Part shown: piece by piece, positions 1 through 11,292 of the stretch
Layout of the letters: every line of letters begins with the position of its first letter
Numbering within the stretch: the first letter of the stretch is position 1
DNA from: Cystobasidiopsis lactophilus
Taxonomy: Eukaryota; Basidiomycota; Agaricostilbomycetes; Agaricostilbales; Chionosphaeraceae
Length of the DNA stretch: 64,000 nt
Reading direction: 5' to 3'
NCBI GenBank assembly: GCA_001599975.1
Contig: BCIO01000001.1
Coordinates: 2,232,001-2,296,000, forward strand
Notes under the pieces: generated by a model
Told to the model about the DNA's origin: nothing
The model's database searches: none
Seen by the model: the letters and a program-made list of their open reading frames with translations, nothing else
Made by a program: the position numbers and the translations under genes

Positions 1-848
1 CTCGGCCACCGGCACGCCACCCGCTTCGCCCGCCGTGCCCACCTCGCGCAAGTATTTGACCGGAGTGGATCGTACCTTGGCGTCCACCGGTCCAGCCACC
101 CAAATTGTCGTCGCTGCCCCCATCAAGCGCAAGAAGTCGACCGCGTCCACCATCAAGAAGTCCACCAGCGCTCCTAAGGTCGCCACCTCGCGACCTGGCT
201 CGACCGAGCCCATGAGCGTCCTCTCGCTGCCCACAGCGGCCAACTACAAGAACCAGGCTCACGACAGCATGACCACCCTGGTCCTGCCTTCCGCAGCGGG
301 CTCGAGGGCCACCGTGTCTGGCAACACTTTGACCCTGCCCACCGCGCCGCCCCCCGTCTCCTCCATGTCCCTGCCTTCGGACCCGATCCCAGCTCGCCGC
401 CAGCCCTCGCCCATTCCTTTCCCGACCACCAACGGCGTCCCCAGGGCCGTTTCGCCCGTGCCGTCCGCTCTAGCTCGCCCGAGAGCGGCTTCGGCTCGCG
501 AAAGGGAGCGCTCGCCCTCGCCGACCAGCACGGTCCAGCGGCGCAAGTCGGTGCGCATCGCGGACGCCACTGAGCTGCCGAATGGCCAGCCGCACACGCT
601 GCATGTGCCGCCGCCACCGGAAGCGTACCAGTCGAGCTACGGCAAAGGCAAGGGCAAGGCGACCGAGGAGGAGATGAACGGCTGGGCGCCTCCTCCAAGG
701 CGGCGAAGTGGAAACGAAAGCTCGGACGACGACGACCCTGAGATGGAGGCGTACTACGAGGTGGGCATCTGGTCTTTCGCTCCAGAACCTATTGGCTGAC
801 GGACGTTCACAGGCTCGACGAGCGATTTCGGCGTACCCTTCAATCTAG
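1..848 (+). CDS. C-terminal part of a Ser/Pro-rich protein (5' end outside window)
   Basis: The reading frame is open from base 2, so the gene starts to the left of the window. About 253 residues are visible. They are low-complexity, rich in Ser, Pro, Ala and Arg, with an RRKSVRIAD patch resembling a basophilic kinase site, a GKGKGKATEEE stretch and an acidic ESSDDDDPEME run near the end. I see no folded domain and do not recognise the family; it is probably disordered and may be regulatory or nuclear. The unspliced frame stops at 797-799. A plausible 52-base intron (761-812, gtgggc...cacag) would instead give a 12-codon last exon ending at 848. Which end is real cannot be told from sequence alone. 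Confidence 0.6.
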
Positions 849-1142
849 CTTGGCTTTCCTTCTTTCCTTCAAGACTCCTACTACAAAATGTGCGAAACTA
901 GAACAGCCGTGCTCTCTTTCCCTTTTCATCCCTTTGCCTTGGGCGCCCGTATTTAAAGAATCCATGGGTGCCTCGTTAGCCCTAATTGTAAAATCAAAGT
1001 GCCCACCGTCTCACTTCTCAAAGCGCAACGCCACAGAGTTTGAGGCGACCCAGAAGTTGAGCTTGAGTTCAGCAAGAGGGTGCGTGCACAGGAGACGGAG
1101 CTTGCGGACGGCAGCCACCCTTAGTCGCGCTCTTTTCTCACC

Positions 1143-2911
1143 ATGGCTTCGAGTATCGGTGCGTACCAGGCCACTGTAGCGATTTGCACACGTCGCTAAT
1201 GGTAAAGCCTGTGCACACAGGCATTGCGAACCTGCCAAACCAAGTTCGTGGTGCTCGCTCCATTCCCGCGCCCCTCTTTGGTTGCTGACCTGAACGCTTG
1301 CTCGCTTTGCAGAGGCACAAGATTGGTATGTTCTTAGAGGCTGCTCGCTGGTGCGCCAAGATGTGTGCTGAGTCTCGGATGCAGTGGCCAAGCGCGGAGG
1401 GTGAGCTCGATCCCTTTTGCATGAGAATGCCACGCTCAACCGGCGTGTGAGCCAGGCACTTCACCCTCATGGTCGCTGGAGAGAGTGGCTTGGGCAAGGT
1501 GGGTTGATCTACCGAAGAGCTGTTGGGACAGGCAGCTCAAGGCGCAAATCGTTCCACAGAGCACCCTCATCAACACGCTCTTCGCGACCGAGCTGGCCTC
1601 GCCCAAGAACTACTCGCGCCGGCACTACAAGCAGTTCGACAAGACGACCGAGATCGACATCATCAAGGCCGAGCTCGAGGAGAAGTCGTTCAAGGTCAAG
1701 CTGACCGTCATCGACACCCCCGGCTTCGGCGACTACGTCAACAACAAGGACTCGTGGCTGCCCATCATCGACTTCATCGACGACCAGCACGAGAGCTTCA
1801 TGAGGCAGGAGCAGCAGCCCGACCGCGCGGACAAGGTCGACCAGCGCGTCCATGCTTGCCTATACTTCATCCGTCCCACGGGCCACACGTTGCGTTTCCC
1901 TCATTACCCTACTAACAATTGTGTTTGCTTATTTGGATGGGAATCTAACAGCCTCAAGCCGCTGGACATTGAGATCATGAAGCGCCTCGGCACTCGGGTC
2001 AACCTGATCCCCGTCATCGCCAAGGCCGATACCCTGACGCCCTCTGACCTGAACAAGTTCAAGAAGAGAGTGCGTTGCGCTGCCTTCTTTGAGTCAGATG
2101 TTTGTCGGCTCATGGCTCTCCAAATCTCGCACAGATTCGTGAGACCATCACTGCTCACGCCATCCGCGTCTACCAGCCCCCTATGGACGCCGACGACGAG
2201 CCCTCGGCTGAGCATGCTCGTCTGCTTATGGTGAGCCGGGATCATTCGCCAGAGTCCTGCGAGACAGGGACTAAAAGACATCGTTGACCACAGAGCGCCA
2301 TGCCCTTTTCCGTGATTGGCAGCATCGACGATGTCCGCCTTCCGGACGGCCGCACCGTCAAGGGCCGAGAGTACCTCTGGGGAGTGGCAGAAGGTGGGTT
2401 TTGCCGTTCACTTTCGAGCTCTGTGAGCTTGGCTTTAACCGTTTGGCCCACAGTCGAAAACGAAGAGCACTGCGACTTCAAGAAGCTCCGCTCGCTCTTG
2501 ATCCGCGCGCACATGCTCGACCTGATCGCCACGACCGAGGAGACGCACTACGAGACGTACCGCCAGCAGCAGATGGAGACGCGCAAGTTCGGCGAGCCCA
2601 AGCCCAAGAAGCAGGACAACCCCAAGTTCAAGGAGGAGGAGGAGCTCCTCAGGAAAAAGTTCACCGAGCAGGTCAAGATGGAGGAGGCCCGCTTCAGGCA
2701 GTGGGAGCAGCACCTCATCGCCGAGCGCGACCGGTTGAACAAGGACCTTGAGCAGGCCCACTCGTTCGTCGCTCGAACTGCTTTTGCTGTCTGTTTGATA
2801 GCTCACCTCTTGTTTGTCACGTCCAGATCTATCAAGAGCCTCGAAGCCGAGCTGGACCAACTCGGTGGCGGCAGCTTTGGCACTGGCAGCCGCTCCACAG
2901 GCAAGCGCTAA
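1143..2911 (+). CDS. CDC12: Septin, Cdc12 orthologue
   Basis: This is a GTP-binding septin that polymerises into filaments at the bud neck or septum and acts as a scaffold for cytokinesis. Eleven exons join in phase: 1143-1158, 1221-1243, 1313-1325, 1385-1400, 1456-1498, 1560-1888, 1952-2069, 2135-2230, 2294-2393, 2454-2763 and 2827-2911. The first four exons are only 13-23 bases long. The P-loop GESGLGKST is split by the intron at 1499-1559. Switch motif DTPGFGD and the G4 motif AKAD follow. The segment DFIDDQHESFMRQEQQP and the C-terminal coiled coil (FRQWEQHLIAERDRLNKDL) match Cdc12 better than Cdc3, Cdc10 or Cdc11. The start gives MASSIGIANLPNQ, typical of septins. The N terminus is unusually short. 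Confidence 0.95.
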
Positions 2912-3706
2912 AACACCCCTCCCTACTCCGCACCACTAATATCCACCACACCCTTCCTTACGCCATTACCTCTTGACGAGTCTTTTGCAGCAAACACAAC
3001 GTTTTCTTTTTTCACGAAATGGGGGCCTTCTTTCTTTTTAAGGGATTTCCGACCTTTGATACCTTTTCCTTTCGCAACTTTCTTCGTACGCTCGGGGCAA
3101 AATACCACGGTTTCCGTAAAGCTGGTGCAACGTAGACTTTGCTAGAGGTCGCGTCATGCTGATTGGGACCTTCGAGGTTGCTCTCAAACTTCGACAAGCT
3201 GCTTGATACCTCCAGTTGCTGCACCCTTTCTCTGTCCGTTTTGCCACCCTGCACACTCTCTCAGGTTTTATTCTTCGCTTGAGATGTCCTACTGCGAATA
3301 CGAACCTCTGAAGATGCTCAAATTCCAAATCCAGCCTTGGACGCCATTGACGTTTGGGAGTGTCGATACCGTTTCTGCTCTTTGTCTGTCTGTACAGATA
3401 CCCGCCACTCGCTTTCAAGGTCGACAGGTCCATCCCCAAAGACTCTCGTGCCGTCCGTATAGCGACGCTATCGCAATTATGACGCACCGGGGCTCGCCTC
3501 TTCTGGCGGATCCAAAGTGTCTCGTTGGACTCACTTTGGGCTCTCGCCAATACCTACACAGCCACAGTTGGTTGTACACGAACAGCCCCATATCTCGGTT
3601 CAGTCGTACTACGCCCTCCCCTTGCAGCAACCGCCAGTTCTCAATCGTATCTTGCTCTTGCTATCTCCCGGCCAGCATTCAATATACGTTAAGCTGGACT
3701 CCAAGC
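2912..3706. other. Intergenic region between CDC12 and the SET gene
   Basis: This holds the 3' flank of CDC12 and the presumed promoter and 5' UTR of the SET-domain gene. Long open frames exist on both strands (for example 3038-3550 minus, and an in-frame extension upstream of 3707 plus) but their composition looks like chance translation. I see no repeat or RNA gene. Confidence 0.4.
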
Positions 3707-4710
3707 ATGCTTTACACGATTCGAGAAGTCGACCCGAAGAAGCCAGGCAATCAAGGGGCTTTTGCCACCAAGGAAATCAAACGCGGCCAGACTGTCATCC
3801 AGGAGGGCGCCCGTTTCAAGATCCCCGACTCCGATGCACTGCAGCCCTTGGCGTATGCCGATAAGCTGATCGAGCAGCTGGGCGAGCTTACAGACGATGA
3901 AAGGAAGCGCCTCCACAATGCCCGTCCAGTTCTGCCCGCAACCCTCAACAGCCAACAGAAGGAAGCTGTCGGGATTTTCCAAACCAATTGCTTTAGCTTT
4001 GACGATGACCACTTCCTGTTTCTCGAAGCTGCGAAGTTGAACCACGCCTGCTCTCCTAAGCTTGTGCATTTCTTCGTCGACGGCGTCTTTCGTGCCACGG
4101 CTTTTGCCGACATCGCGCCTGGCTCTCAGCTGACCCTTTCATATATCAGTAGCCACCCTGCCGCCCAAGTTTCTGTCTTCAGTCCCTACGAAGAGCGTCA
4201 AGAAAAGCTTCGCAAAGTCTGGGGTTTCACGTGCGAATGCGACGCGTGTCTGCCAGCCATGAAATCTCGGCAAGCGAGGGAGACCTCGAACAGCAACCGC
4301 AAGTCCATTAAAACTTGGGTGTGCAATGGTGGTGTCGGTGTTCAACATGCTGACGACCCCGTCTCGAATGCCGAAGCAATAAGGTTGACCCTTTTGACTG
4401 TGAGTGAGCCCAGACTGCCTCTACGAGCGTCACTAATGCAAAGGTGCTCAATAAGTACAAAGAGGTGGTCCGGCGAGCGAAGGCTGAGCACTTGACCTGG
4501 ATCTTGCATGTCGTGCACCTGAACGCGACCAGGCGCCTCCACCGTTACTGGCGTGCGAACTTGTCCAGAGACACCAAATCTTTTGTGCTGAAGGAGATGG
4601 CGGCGTCGGCGGCGGAGGCGTTGAAGAGCGCACGAGAAATGTATGGGGTCTCCCACGGCGAAACGTCTGGCACAGCGCGGGCACTTGCCCAACTGGGTCT
4701 CCAAATCTGA
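3707..4710 (+). CDS. SET-domain protein (putative lysine methyltransferase)
   Basis: Two exons, 3707-4399 and 4444-4710, give 319 residues with a 44-base intron. The N-terminal half is a SET domain: GAFATKEIKRGQTVIQE is the opening strand-turn, NHACSPKLVHFF carries the N-H-x-C signature, and SQLTLSYI is the catalytic tyrosine strand. CECDAC near residue 180 is a post-SET cysteine cluster that would bind zinc. These features place it among the small SMYD-like or stand-alone fungal SET proteins, which methylate lysines in histones or other proteins. The C-terminal quarter is helical with no named domain. The frame stays open upstream of the chosen ATG, but SET similarity begins right after 3707, so I take this start. 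Substrate unknown. Confidence 0.8.
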
Positions 4711-4947
4711 CTGTCAGCATTTACAAGATGATTTTGTACTTCTCAATTTCTCTTTCGTGTAACAAGTCAAAACAGACGGCTGGCCCGTCTTTCTCAAATC
4801 TCATTCTCACTTATGGCGGTCGCTGAGGCACCAAAGACGAACTGGAAGAAAAGTATTGCATAAAAGATGTGCTCCTTCGACCCCCAAAACAATGCGGCGC
4901 GCCCGTCTGAGTCCAAGTTTTGCGAAGACAACAGGTTGGTTGGCATT

Positions 4948-6111
4948 TTAGAGCTTGACCTCCTTCAAGCCATCCTTCCAGAAACTGTGGACCACCATCA
5001 GGCACACGCGCGCTAGCATGACATGGAGAGTGGGACCTACGTGAAGAAGGGGGTGGTGCCGTCCTCCTGTTAGTTCATGCATGGTGAGCAATGAGCACAT
5101 ATATCGGGAGAGGAAACCAACGCGGTAGTTGAGCAGAGCGACCTGTGAGATCGCGATCCCTTGGGCACTTGAAGTGACTCAAGTAAGGCAGGAAAGACTC
5201 ACCATGCCATCCGGGTTCATGCTCTGTGGGGCACAGCTTCAAGATTCATACCAAGGAAAAGAGAAACGCGCGACCAACCTCGCCAGTGTAGAACTCGTAG
5301 TCCTTGAAGTTGGCCACGATCTTCTTGGCGAAGGCAGCGGCCTGTACGTGCGTCCCAAGCTCAGCACTCTTCCGAAAGGCGAGTGAAAGGGATGGCCACG
5401 CACATTCTTCTCGAAAGCGGCCACGCGGTCGGGGTTCTTCTCCTGAAGAGCAGTCTTGACTGCCTTCATGTAGCCCTGTGAAATTCCACCGAGAGGATGA
5501 ATACCGTGGAGGGTCTTCAGAAAGGATCGGCATCCGCTCACCTTGAGATAGGTCAGATAGCTGTTCGTCCAGATACAGTCAACTTAGCACGCCGTGCATA
5601 GAAACTGAGGCCAGAACAAACCTCTTCTTGTCAAAGTTGGTGGCGGTAAGACGGAAAGAGTTGACGACGTTGTTCACTTGAGAGGCGCCGGCCTCAAGGG
5701 CCTCCTCGGCCTCCCTGCAATCTCGCATGAGCCCCTGAACCTCCGCCATACACTGAAGAAGACCGGGCGCACTCGGCAGAAGGGTTGGCACCTGCAGCGG
5801 AGGGCCAACGTGGGTGAGACTTGGGCGCCCGAAAGATTTTATCAAAAGGAGCGAGAGAGCGCACCAATGTCAACGTCGCCATCCTTGACGATGATCATCT
5901 GGCAGTCGACCTCGTACACCACGTCGTCGATCCTGTTGCGCACCCTCGCTCAGCTACTCCGCGCGCGCGCCTGACTGGACACCAAACGGACTCCTTCATG
6001 TCGTAGGCATCTGCGAGCATGATCTCAGGACAGTCGGGGCTCTCGACTGGGGCAAGGCCGCTCACCGCTGACAAGCTCGTCGCCGGTGAGGATATCAGTG
6101 TAGAGAAGCAT
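4948..6111 (-). CDS. TMA19: Translationally controlled tumour protein (TCTP/Tma19)
   Basis: Twelve exons, all in phase, encode 167 residues, the normal TCTP length. Exons in transcript order: 6066-6111, 5992-6010, 5865-5932, 5773-5791, 5622-5714, 5542-5560, 5404-5475, 5279-5341, 5203-5223, 5122-5142, 5041-5066 and 4948-4984. The protein starts MLLYTDILTGDELVSDAYDM, contains IGANPSAE and SFRLTATNFDKK, the second TCTP signature FAKKIVANFKDYEFYTGE, and ends FWKDGLKEVKL. TCTP is an abundant cytosolic, ribosome- and microtubule-associated protein tied to growth and stress. Seven of the exons are 19-46 bases. It lies head-to-head with TRM5 with 115 bases between the start codons. Confidence 0.95.
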
Positions 6112-6226
6112 CTTGGGAGCAAGCAAAGGACGTGAACGCGGATCAAGCTGAAGCGTGCACGAGGAAATTTTTGTGCAAGTCGGGCTTCGACTCTTGGTTC
6201 GCCTCGCTCACCAGCGGATGCTCAAG
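6112..6226. promoter_or_regulatory. Compact bidirectional promoter of TMA19 and TRM5
   Basis: Only 115 bases separate the two divergent start codons (106 if TRM5 starts at the ATG at 6218). Both UTRs and any core promoter must fit here or overlap coding sequence. I see no obvious TATA box. Confidence 0.55.
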
Positions 6227-8115
6227 ATGGCTTCAGACCTCTTCAAGACTGCCCCTGTGAACCGCCAAATGCGAACCATAGACCGGTCGGCGTTCGCGCG
6301 CGCCGTCCCTACCCTCGCCCTGCGCATCCCAGCGGCCAAGACGACCCTGTACAGGCAGAGGCTCGGAAAGCTCCAGTTCGGCGCTCTTGCTTTGACTCCT
6401 TGGTCTTGTTCATGTCTGAGAAATTGCTTCAAAGGGCGATATTGGACCAAAAGAGAATGACCAGCGTCGCTCCTGATCCGACTTCCACCTCGAACAGACT
6501 GCTTTTGCTCAACACTGCCCAGAAATGTGCCTTGAAGCCCTCCTTGTTAGACATGACTATATGTATCTAACGGCACTCGATCTTGACACAGCTGCTCTGC
6601 CGGATGAGGTGCAGGCTTTGATAGAAGAGGAGGAGCTGTCACTCTTGCCGTTCGACGTGCAGCTCGACTACGACTTTTGGACTGCAGGTTGGTCGTCCTT
6701 TTACTTCTGCTCTTGCAAATGTGGTAGATGGACGGTCGTCACCAACAGATCAGATTCTCAGGGCCGTCTTACCAGAAGAGCTCTGCGAGGAAGCTCCCTC
6801 ATCTTTCACGCTGGTCGGGCACATAGGTGGGCTGAAGACTTCTACCTGATTGATTCCGAGCAATCGTTGAGACCTCTAGGACTACAGCGCATTTCAACCT
6901 GCGGGATGAATATCTTCCCTACCGGCACTTTATCGGCCAAGTCATCCTTGATGTGCGTTTTGTCTTACTCCCGCATCTTAATTGAGATGTCGTCTGAGCG
7001 AAGCCTTCGTACAGAAAAACCCGAACGTCAAGACAGTGGTGAACAAGCTAGATACGATCGACAACGAGTTTCGGTTCTTCAAGATGGAGGTGTTAGCTGG
7101 AGAGGAGAACTTCAACGTCGAACTGGCAAGTCCTGCGTCTTCCTTCAGATCTTCGAGGGTCTGATAAATGATCGATGGTCTGCAGTTGGAGCAAGGCTGC
7201 CGCTTTCGGTTCGACTTCTCCAAAGTGTACTGGAACAGCCGGCTCTCGACGGAGCATCGCCTACTTGTCGAGTTGTTTGATAAAGATGCAGTGGTGGCCG
7301 ATGGGTTCGCGGGGGTCGGGCCGTTTGCTATGCCAGCGGCCAAGAAAGGGTGCGCCGTCCTTGCCAACGACCTGAACCCCGCCAGCGCCGAGAGCTTGGT
7401 CGGCAACGTTGCGCTCAACAAGGTGAGTAGATGTGCCCAATGGAACCAGCCGAGGTTCCCAAATCGACATCCTTGCAGGTCTCGCATCGAGTCCGAACTT
7501 CAAATCTCGATGCCCGCGTCTTCTTCCGCCAAGCTGTCCAAGATCTATGGCACCAGCCCTTTGTGCCGATAACTCCCAAACCAGTAACCAAACGCAGCTC
7601 GTCCAAATCGACTCCTGCTCCTACCTCACTTCCGCCACCGCCCACAGCAGCTCCAGCGCCGCCCAAGCGACTAATAGACCACTGCGTGATGAACCTCCCG
7701 GCTAGCGCGCTGGAGTTTCTAGATTGCTTCAAGGGCATCTACAAGCCGCTGAAAGATGAGCCTGGGTTCTTGGAGGAGGTGGCCAAGCACAAGATGCCGC
7801 TCGTTCACTGCTACTGCTTCACCAAGGACGTCGAGCACTTCCAAGAGGACATCTGCAAGGTTCGTTTTGCGTTATGCTCCGACGTTTGCAGGCACTCATT
7901 GCCAGGTGGCAAATGTAGCGGGCGACAGAGTATTTTGGCTCGGTGGTCGGCCCAGAGCTCGAGGACTTTGCAGTGGTCTTCGTTCGGTCTGTGGCTCCCA
8001 AGTAAGTCTTTGCGCTTCATCACAGCTGAGAAACAAGCTAAAAGCCGTGCTTGACTGCAGTAAGGACATGTATAGGCTGCAATTCAGGCTGCCGCTCGAG
8101 GTGGCGCTCGCCTGA
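6227..8115 (+). CDS. TRM5: tRNA (guanine37-N1)-methyltransferase Trm5
   Basis: Trm5 makes m1G37 (and feeds wybutosine synthesis) in tRNAs, in cytosol and mitochondria, preventing +1 frameshifting. Ten exons join in phase to 448 residues: 6227-6375, 6435-6526, 6592-6687, 6749-6826, 6888-6952, 7015-7125, 7186-7422, 7479-7859, 7919-8001 and 8061-8115. Seen motifs are [13 protein letters not shown] at the N terminus, [33 protein letters not shown], the SAM-binding loop [18 protein letters not shown], and [10 protein letters not shown]. The intron after residue 197 begins GCAAGT, a GC-AG intron. A second ATG at 6218 would add three residues. A Pro/Ser/Lys insert lies before the MNLP motif. There is no clear mitochondrial presequence. 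Confidence 0.94.
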
Positions 8116-8456
8116 GCTCCGGATGAAGTTTGATAGGAAACAATGTCTTGTTTGAGTGCGCCCGATGAAGTCGAAGCTCTTGAGTGGCAAAAATCAGTCG
8201 CCCTCGTCGCCTCACCATTTTGCCGGGGTGTGGCGGATCGGCCCGGCACTCGACTCCACAACCTTGGCCAGCATCAGCGTTCTCCCCTGGAGATTGCATG
8301 GCCCTCTGTTGAGCTGCTTAACCAGCCCATCTGACACCTCCGTAAGACCCCGCCCGCTCGCTCGACCCACCCGTCCAGCCGGCTCGAAAATCTTGGGCGA
8401 CTTGCTGTTTGCCCACAACCCAAAATTGTCGCTTTCGAGCTGCTTGCTTCGCCGCC
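8116..8456. other. Intergenic region TRM5-AGC1
   Basis: This is the 3' flank of TRM5 and the promoter of AGC1, on the same strand. I see no gene, repeat or RNA structure. Confidence 0.4.
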
Positions 8457-11283
8457 ATGGTTCTGAACTGTGAATTTGCCTTCCCTCCTTGATTGCCTGG
8501 TTGCCTGGCGCTGCGAGCAGTGGCTGATGCGTGCGCGAATTTGATGTTTGAAAAGGGTTCACGCCGCTCCAGGCGCAAGATGACAAGGAGGGCTCCAAAG
8601 AGAGGCAGGCCACCGTCCTGAAGGCTAAGAAGACGCTCGAGAACACCGTGGAGCATGTCGCCGACGCCAGGAGGGACCTGGTCGACAACTCAAAAGCCCT
8701 GGGCAAGAGTGCCGCCGTGTCGGTTGGCCTGGCGCAGACGACAGAGAACGCGGAAATCTCCAAGTGGACGAAGGTGGGCGGCGCTCACTACAGTAGATCG
8801 TATGGTCTGGTCTTCATCCGTTGTCCACAGGATTTTGACCGCTGGGCGCAAGAGATTGATTCGGAGGGTGTCAAGTGCGTTGTTTCTGCTTTCTACACTC
8901 GTCTTTTGGAAGGGACAGGGCTCATCCAAGCGCTCAAAGGTACATGGCAGAAGACCAATTCGTTTCCGCCATTGCCCCGGCCGAAGACTTCATCAAAATC
9001 GGCAAGCGCCAATATGGCCTGCTCTTCCGAGTGGCCGATCGCAGCCACCAGCAGCGGGTGACGCTGGACGACTACATCAGCTTCCAGCAGCTCCTTAAGC
9101 AACCCGACGCCGAATTCAAAGTGGCCTTCAACCTCTTCGACGTCAACGCGGACGGCAGTTTGACCTTGGACGAGTTTAAATCAGTCTTCTCCGAGAGCTT
9201 GGGCCCGAAAGCCCTGCCGTTCAACTTCGAGTCGAATTGGCTCAAAATGTACATGGGCAAGGCGGACGGAGAGCATTCTATGGGATACAGGTGCGCTGTC
9301 AAGACTCCCGCGCTGTTTTGATTGGCAGCTCATTCTTGGGAGTTGTATCGCACAGCGAGTTCACTCAGTTGATGAAGGGCCTGCAAGGCGAGCGAGTGCG
9401 ACAAGGCTTCATGCACCTCGACAAGTCGGGCTCGGGCTACATCTCTGGCGGCGACTTTGCGCGCATCATCAAGGAGATCGCCAGCCACAAGCTGTCCGAC
9501 GAGGTCATCGAGCGTCTGCCTACCCTCAGCCACCTGACTTCCTCCGGGCGTGTTTCCTACTCGGAGCTGCGCGCTTTCGTCAATGTCATCAAGGAAATCG
9601 ACCTGGTCGAGATCATCGTCCAGCATGCCATTAACAAGTCGCGGGACTCGCGCATCAGCCGGGACGACTTCTTGAACGCCGCCGGCCAGTACACCCGCTA
9701 TGGTGTGTTCACGCCGCTCGAAGCCGACATCATCTTCCACTTTGCGTCCTCCCCGGAAGCCACCTCTCGCCTCCGCCTTCGCGACTTCAACCAGCTCTTT
9801 GACCCCAAGTGGGAGTCTATAGAGTCGTCCGAGGAAGCCACCCACAAGCCCAGCTTGGTCCACGAGATTGGCAAGTCTGTTTACAGCTTCGGTTTGGGCG
9901 GCATCGCTGGTGGCTTGGGAGCCAGCGCGGTATACCCGATAGATTTGGTAGGCCCTTTGCTGCCGATCAGTGGCACTGTTTGATGGCGTTGCGTCTGCAG
10001 GTCAAAACCAGAATGCAAAACCAGCGCAGTAAAGTCGTGGGCGAGCTGTTATACCAAAATTCGATGGACTGCGTGCGCAAGGTGTACAAGAACGAGGGCC
10101 TGCTCGGTTTCTACCGCGGCTTGCCACCCCAGCTTGTCGGTGTGGCACCCGAAAAGGCCATCAAGCTCACCGTCAACGACCTGGTCCGAAGACGGGCGAC
10201 CGACCCGGAAACGGGCAAGATCGCTCTTCACTGGGAGTTCCTCGCTGGCGGTGCCGCTGGTGGCTCCCAAGTCGTGCGTTGCTCTTTGACTGTCTCGTGG
10301 AGTGTTGAGGCTTAGCTCTCTCCCTGTTTCATCAGGTCTTCACCAACCCTCTTGAGAGTGAGGCGACTGTCTCTCAGGCTTTGAATACCTGGAAATCTGA
10401 TGTCGTGTCTCACAGTCGTCAAGATTCGTTTGCAAATGCAAGGCGAGGCCGCGAAGCGCAGCACAGACGCCGTTAAGCAAGGCGCCATGCATATCGTCCG
10501 TCAGCTCGGCCTGGTCGGTCTATACAAAGGCGCGACAGCATGTCTGCTTCGCGATGTTCCGTTCTCCGTGCGTTGTCTGCTCTTTTTTTGGGGTCCGGGA
10601 AGTTGTGCTGATTAGAAATGGGCAGATGATTTATTTCACCGCTTACAACCATCTCAAGAAGGACTACTTCGGCGAGGGCAAGAACGGCAAGAAGCTTGGT
10701 GAGAATTTTTTGCACATGCTTTATTTCACTCGTGTTAACCTACAAGCATGTCAGGCTTTGGCGAGACCCTCTTGGCCGCGTCCATTGCCGGCATGCCTTC
10801 TGCCTACCTCACCACCCCTGCCGATGTTGTCAAGACTCGCCTCCAGACCGAGGCAAGAAAAGGAGAGACTCATTACAAGGGTCTCGTCGACGCTTTTGTC
10901 AAGATTCCGCGCGAGGAAGGTTTCAAGGCCCTATTCAAGGGCGGTCCGGCTCGTATCCTGCGTTCGTCGCCGCAGTTCGGTGTGACTCTTGTAGGCGCCC
11001 CCTTCACGTCTTGCTCTGTTTTGTGGCCCGGCTGACTGCCTCCGCTTCGCAGGTCGCCTACGAAACCCTCCAGGCCTTGCTTCCATACCCCTTCGACAAG
11101 AAGGCTCCCGCCATCCTCCGTTCCGAAGAAGATCTGTCCAAGATCCGTGCTCGCCGAGCTCTGCGCACCCTCCTGGATGGTGAGAGGCGCCTTCCCCCTC
11201 TAATTGGCGTTTCGTCCTGACACTTTTGCCCAGTGCACACCGACTACGGGCTGAGAATCCGGAAGCACATCCTGCCGCCGTAG
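8457..11283 (+). CDS. AGC1: Calcium-regulated mitochondrial aspartate-glutamate carrier
   Basis: This inner-membrane carrier exchanges matrix aspartate for cytosolic glutamate in the malate-aspartate shuttle. Twelve exons in phase give 707 residues: 8457-8459, 8573-8773, 8831-8874, 8940-9290, 9356-9947, 10001-10273, 10336-10357, 10416-10567, 10626-10698, 10755-10990, 11053-11179 and 11234-11283. The N-terminal half has EF-hand repeats, the clearest being [13 protein letters not shown] and [13 protein letters not shown], as in human aralar/citrin, so it should sense calcium. The C-terminal half has three carrier repeats with PxDxVKTR-type motifs ([33 protein letters not shown]). Exon 1 appears to be the ATG alone, in an ideal gccgccATGG context, followed by a 113-base intron. 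Confidence 0.92.
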
Positions 11284-11292
11284 AGAGACGGC

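Noticed and set aside
3038-3550. 170-codon open frame on the minus strand
   Set aside because: No hydrophobic core or motif; it lies in the CDC12-SET gap, where several frames are open by chance.
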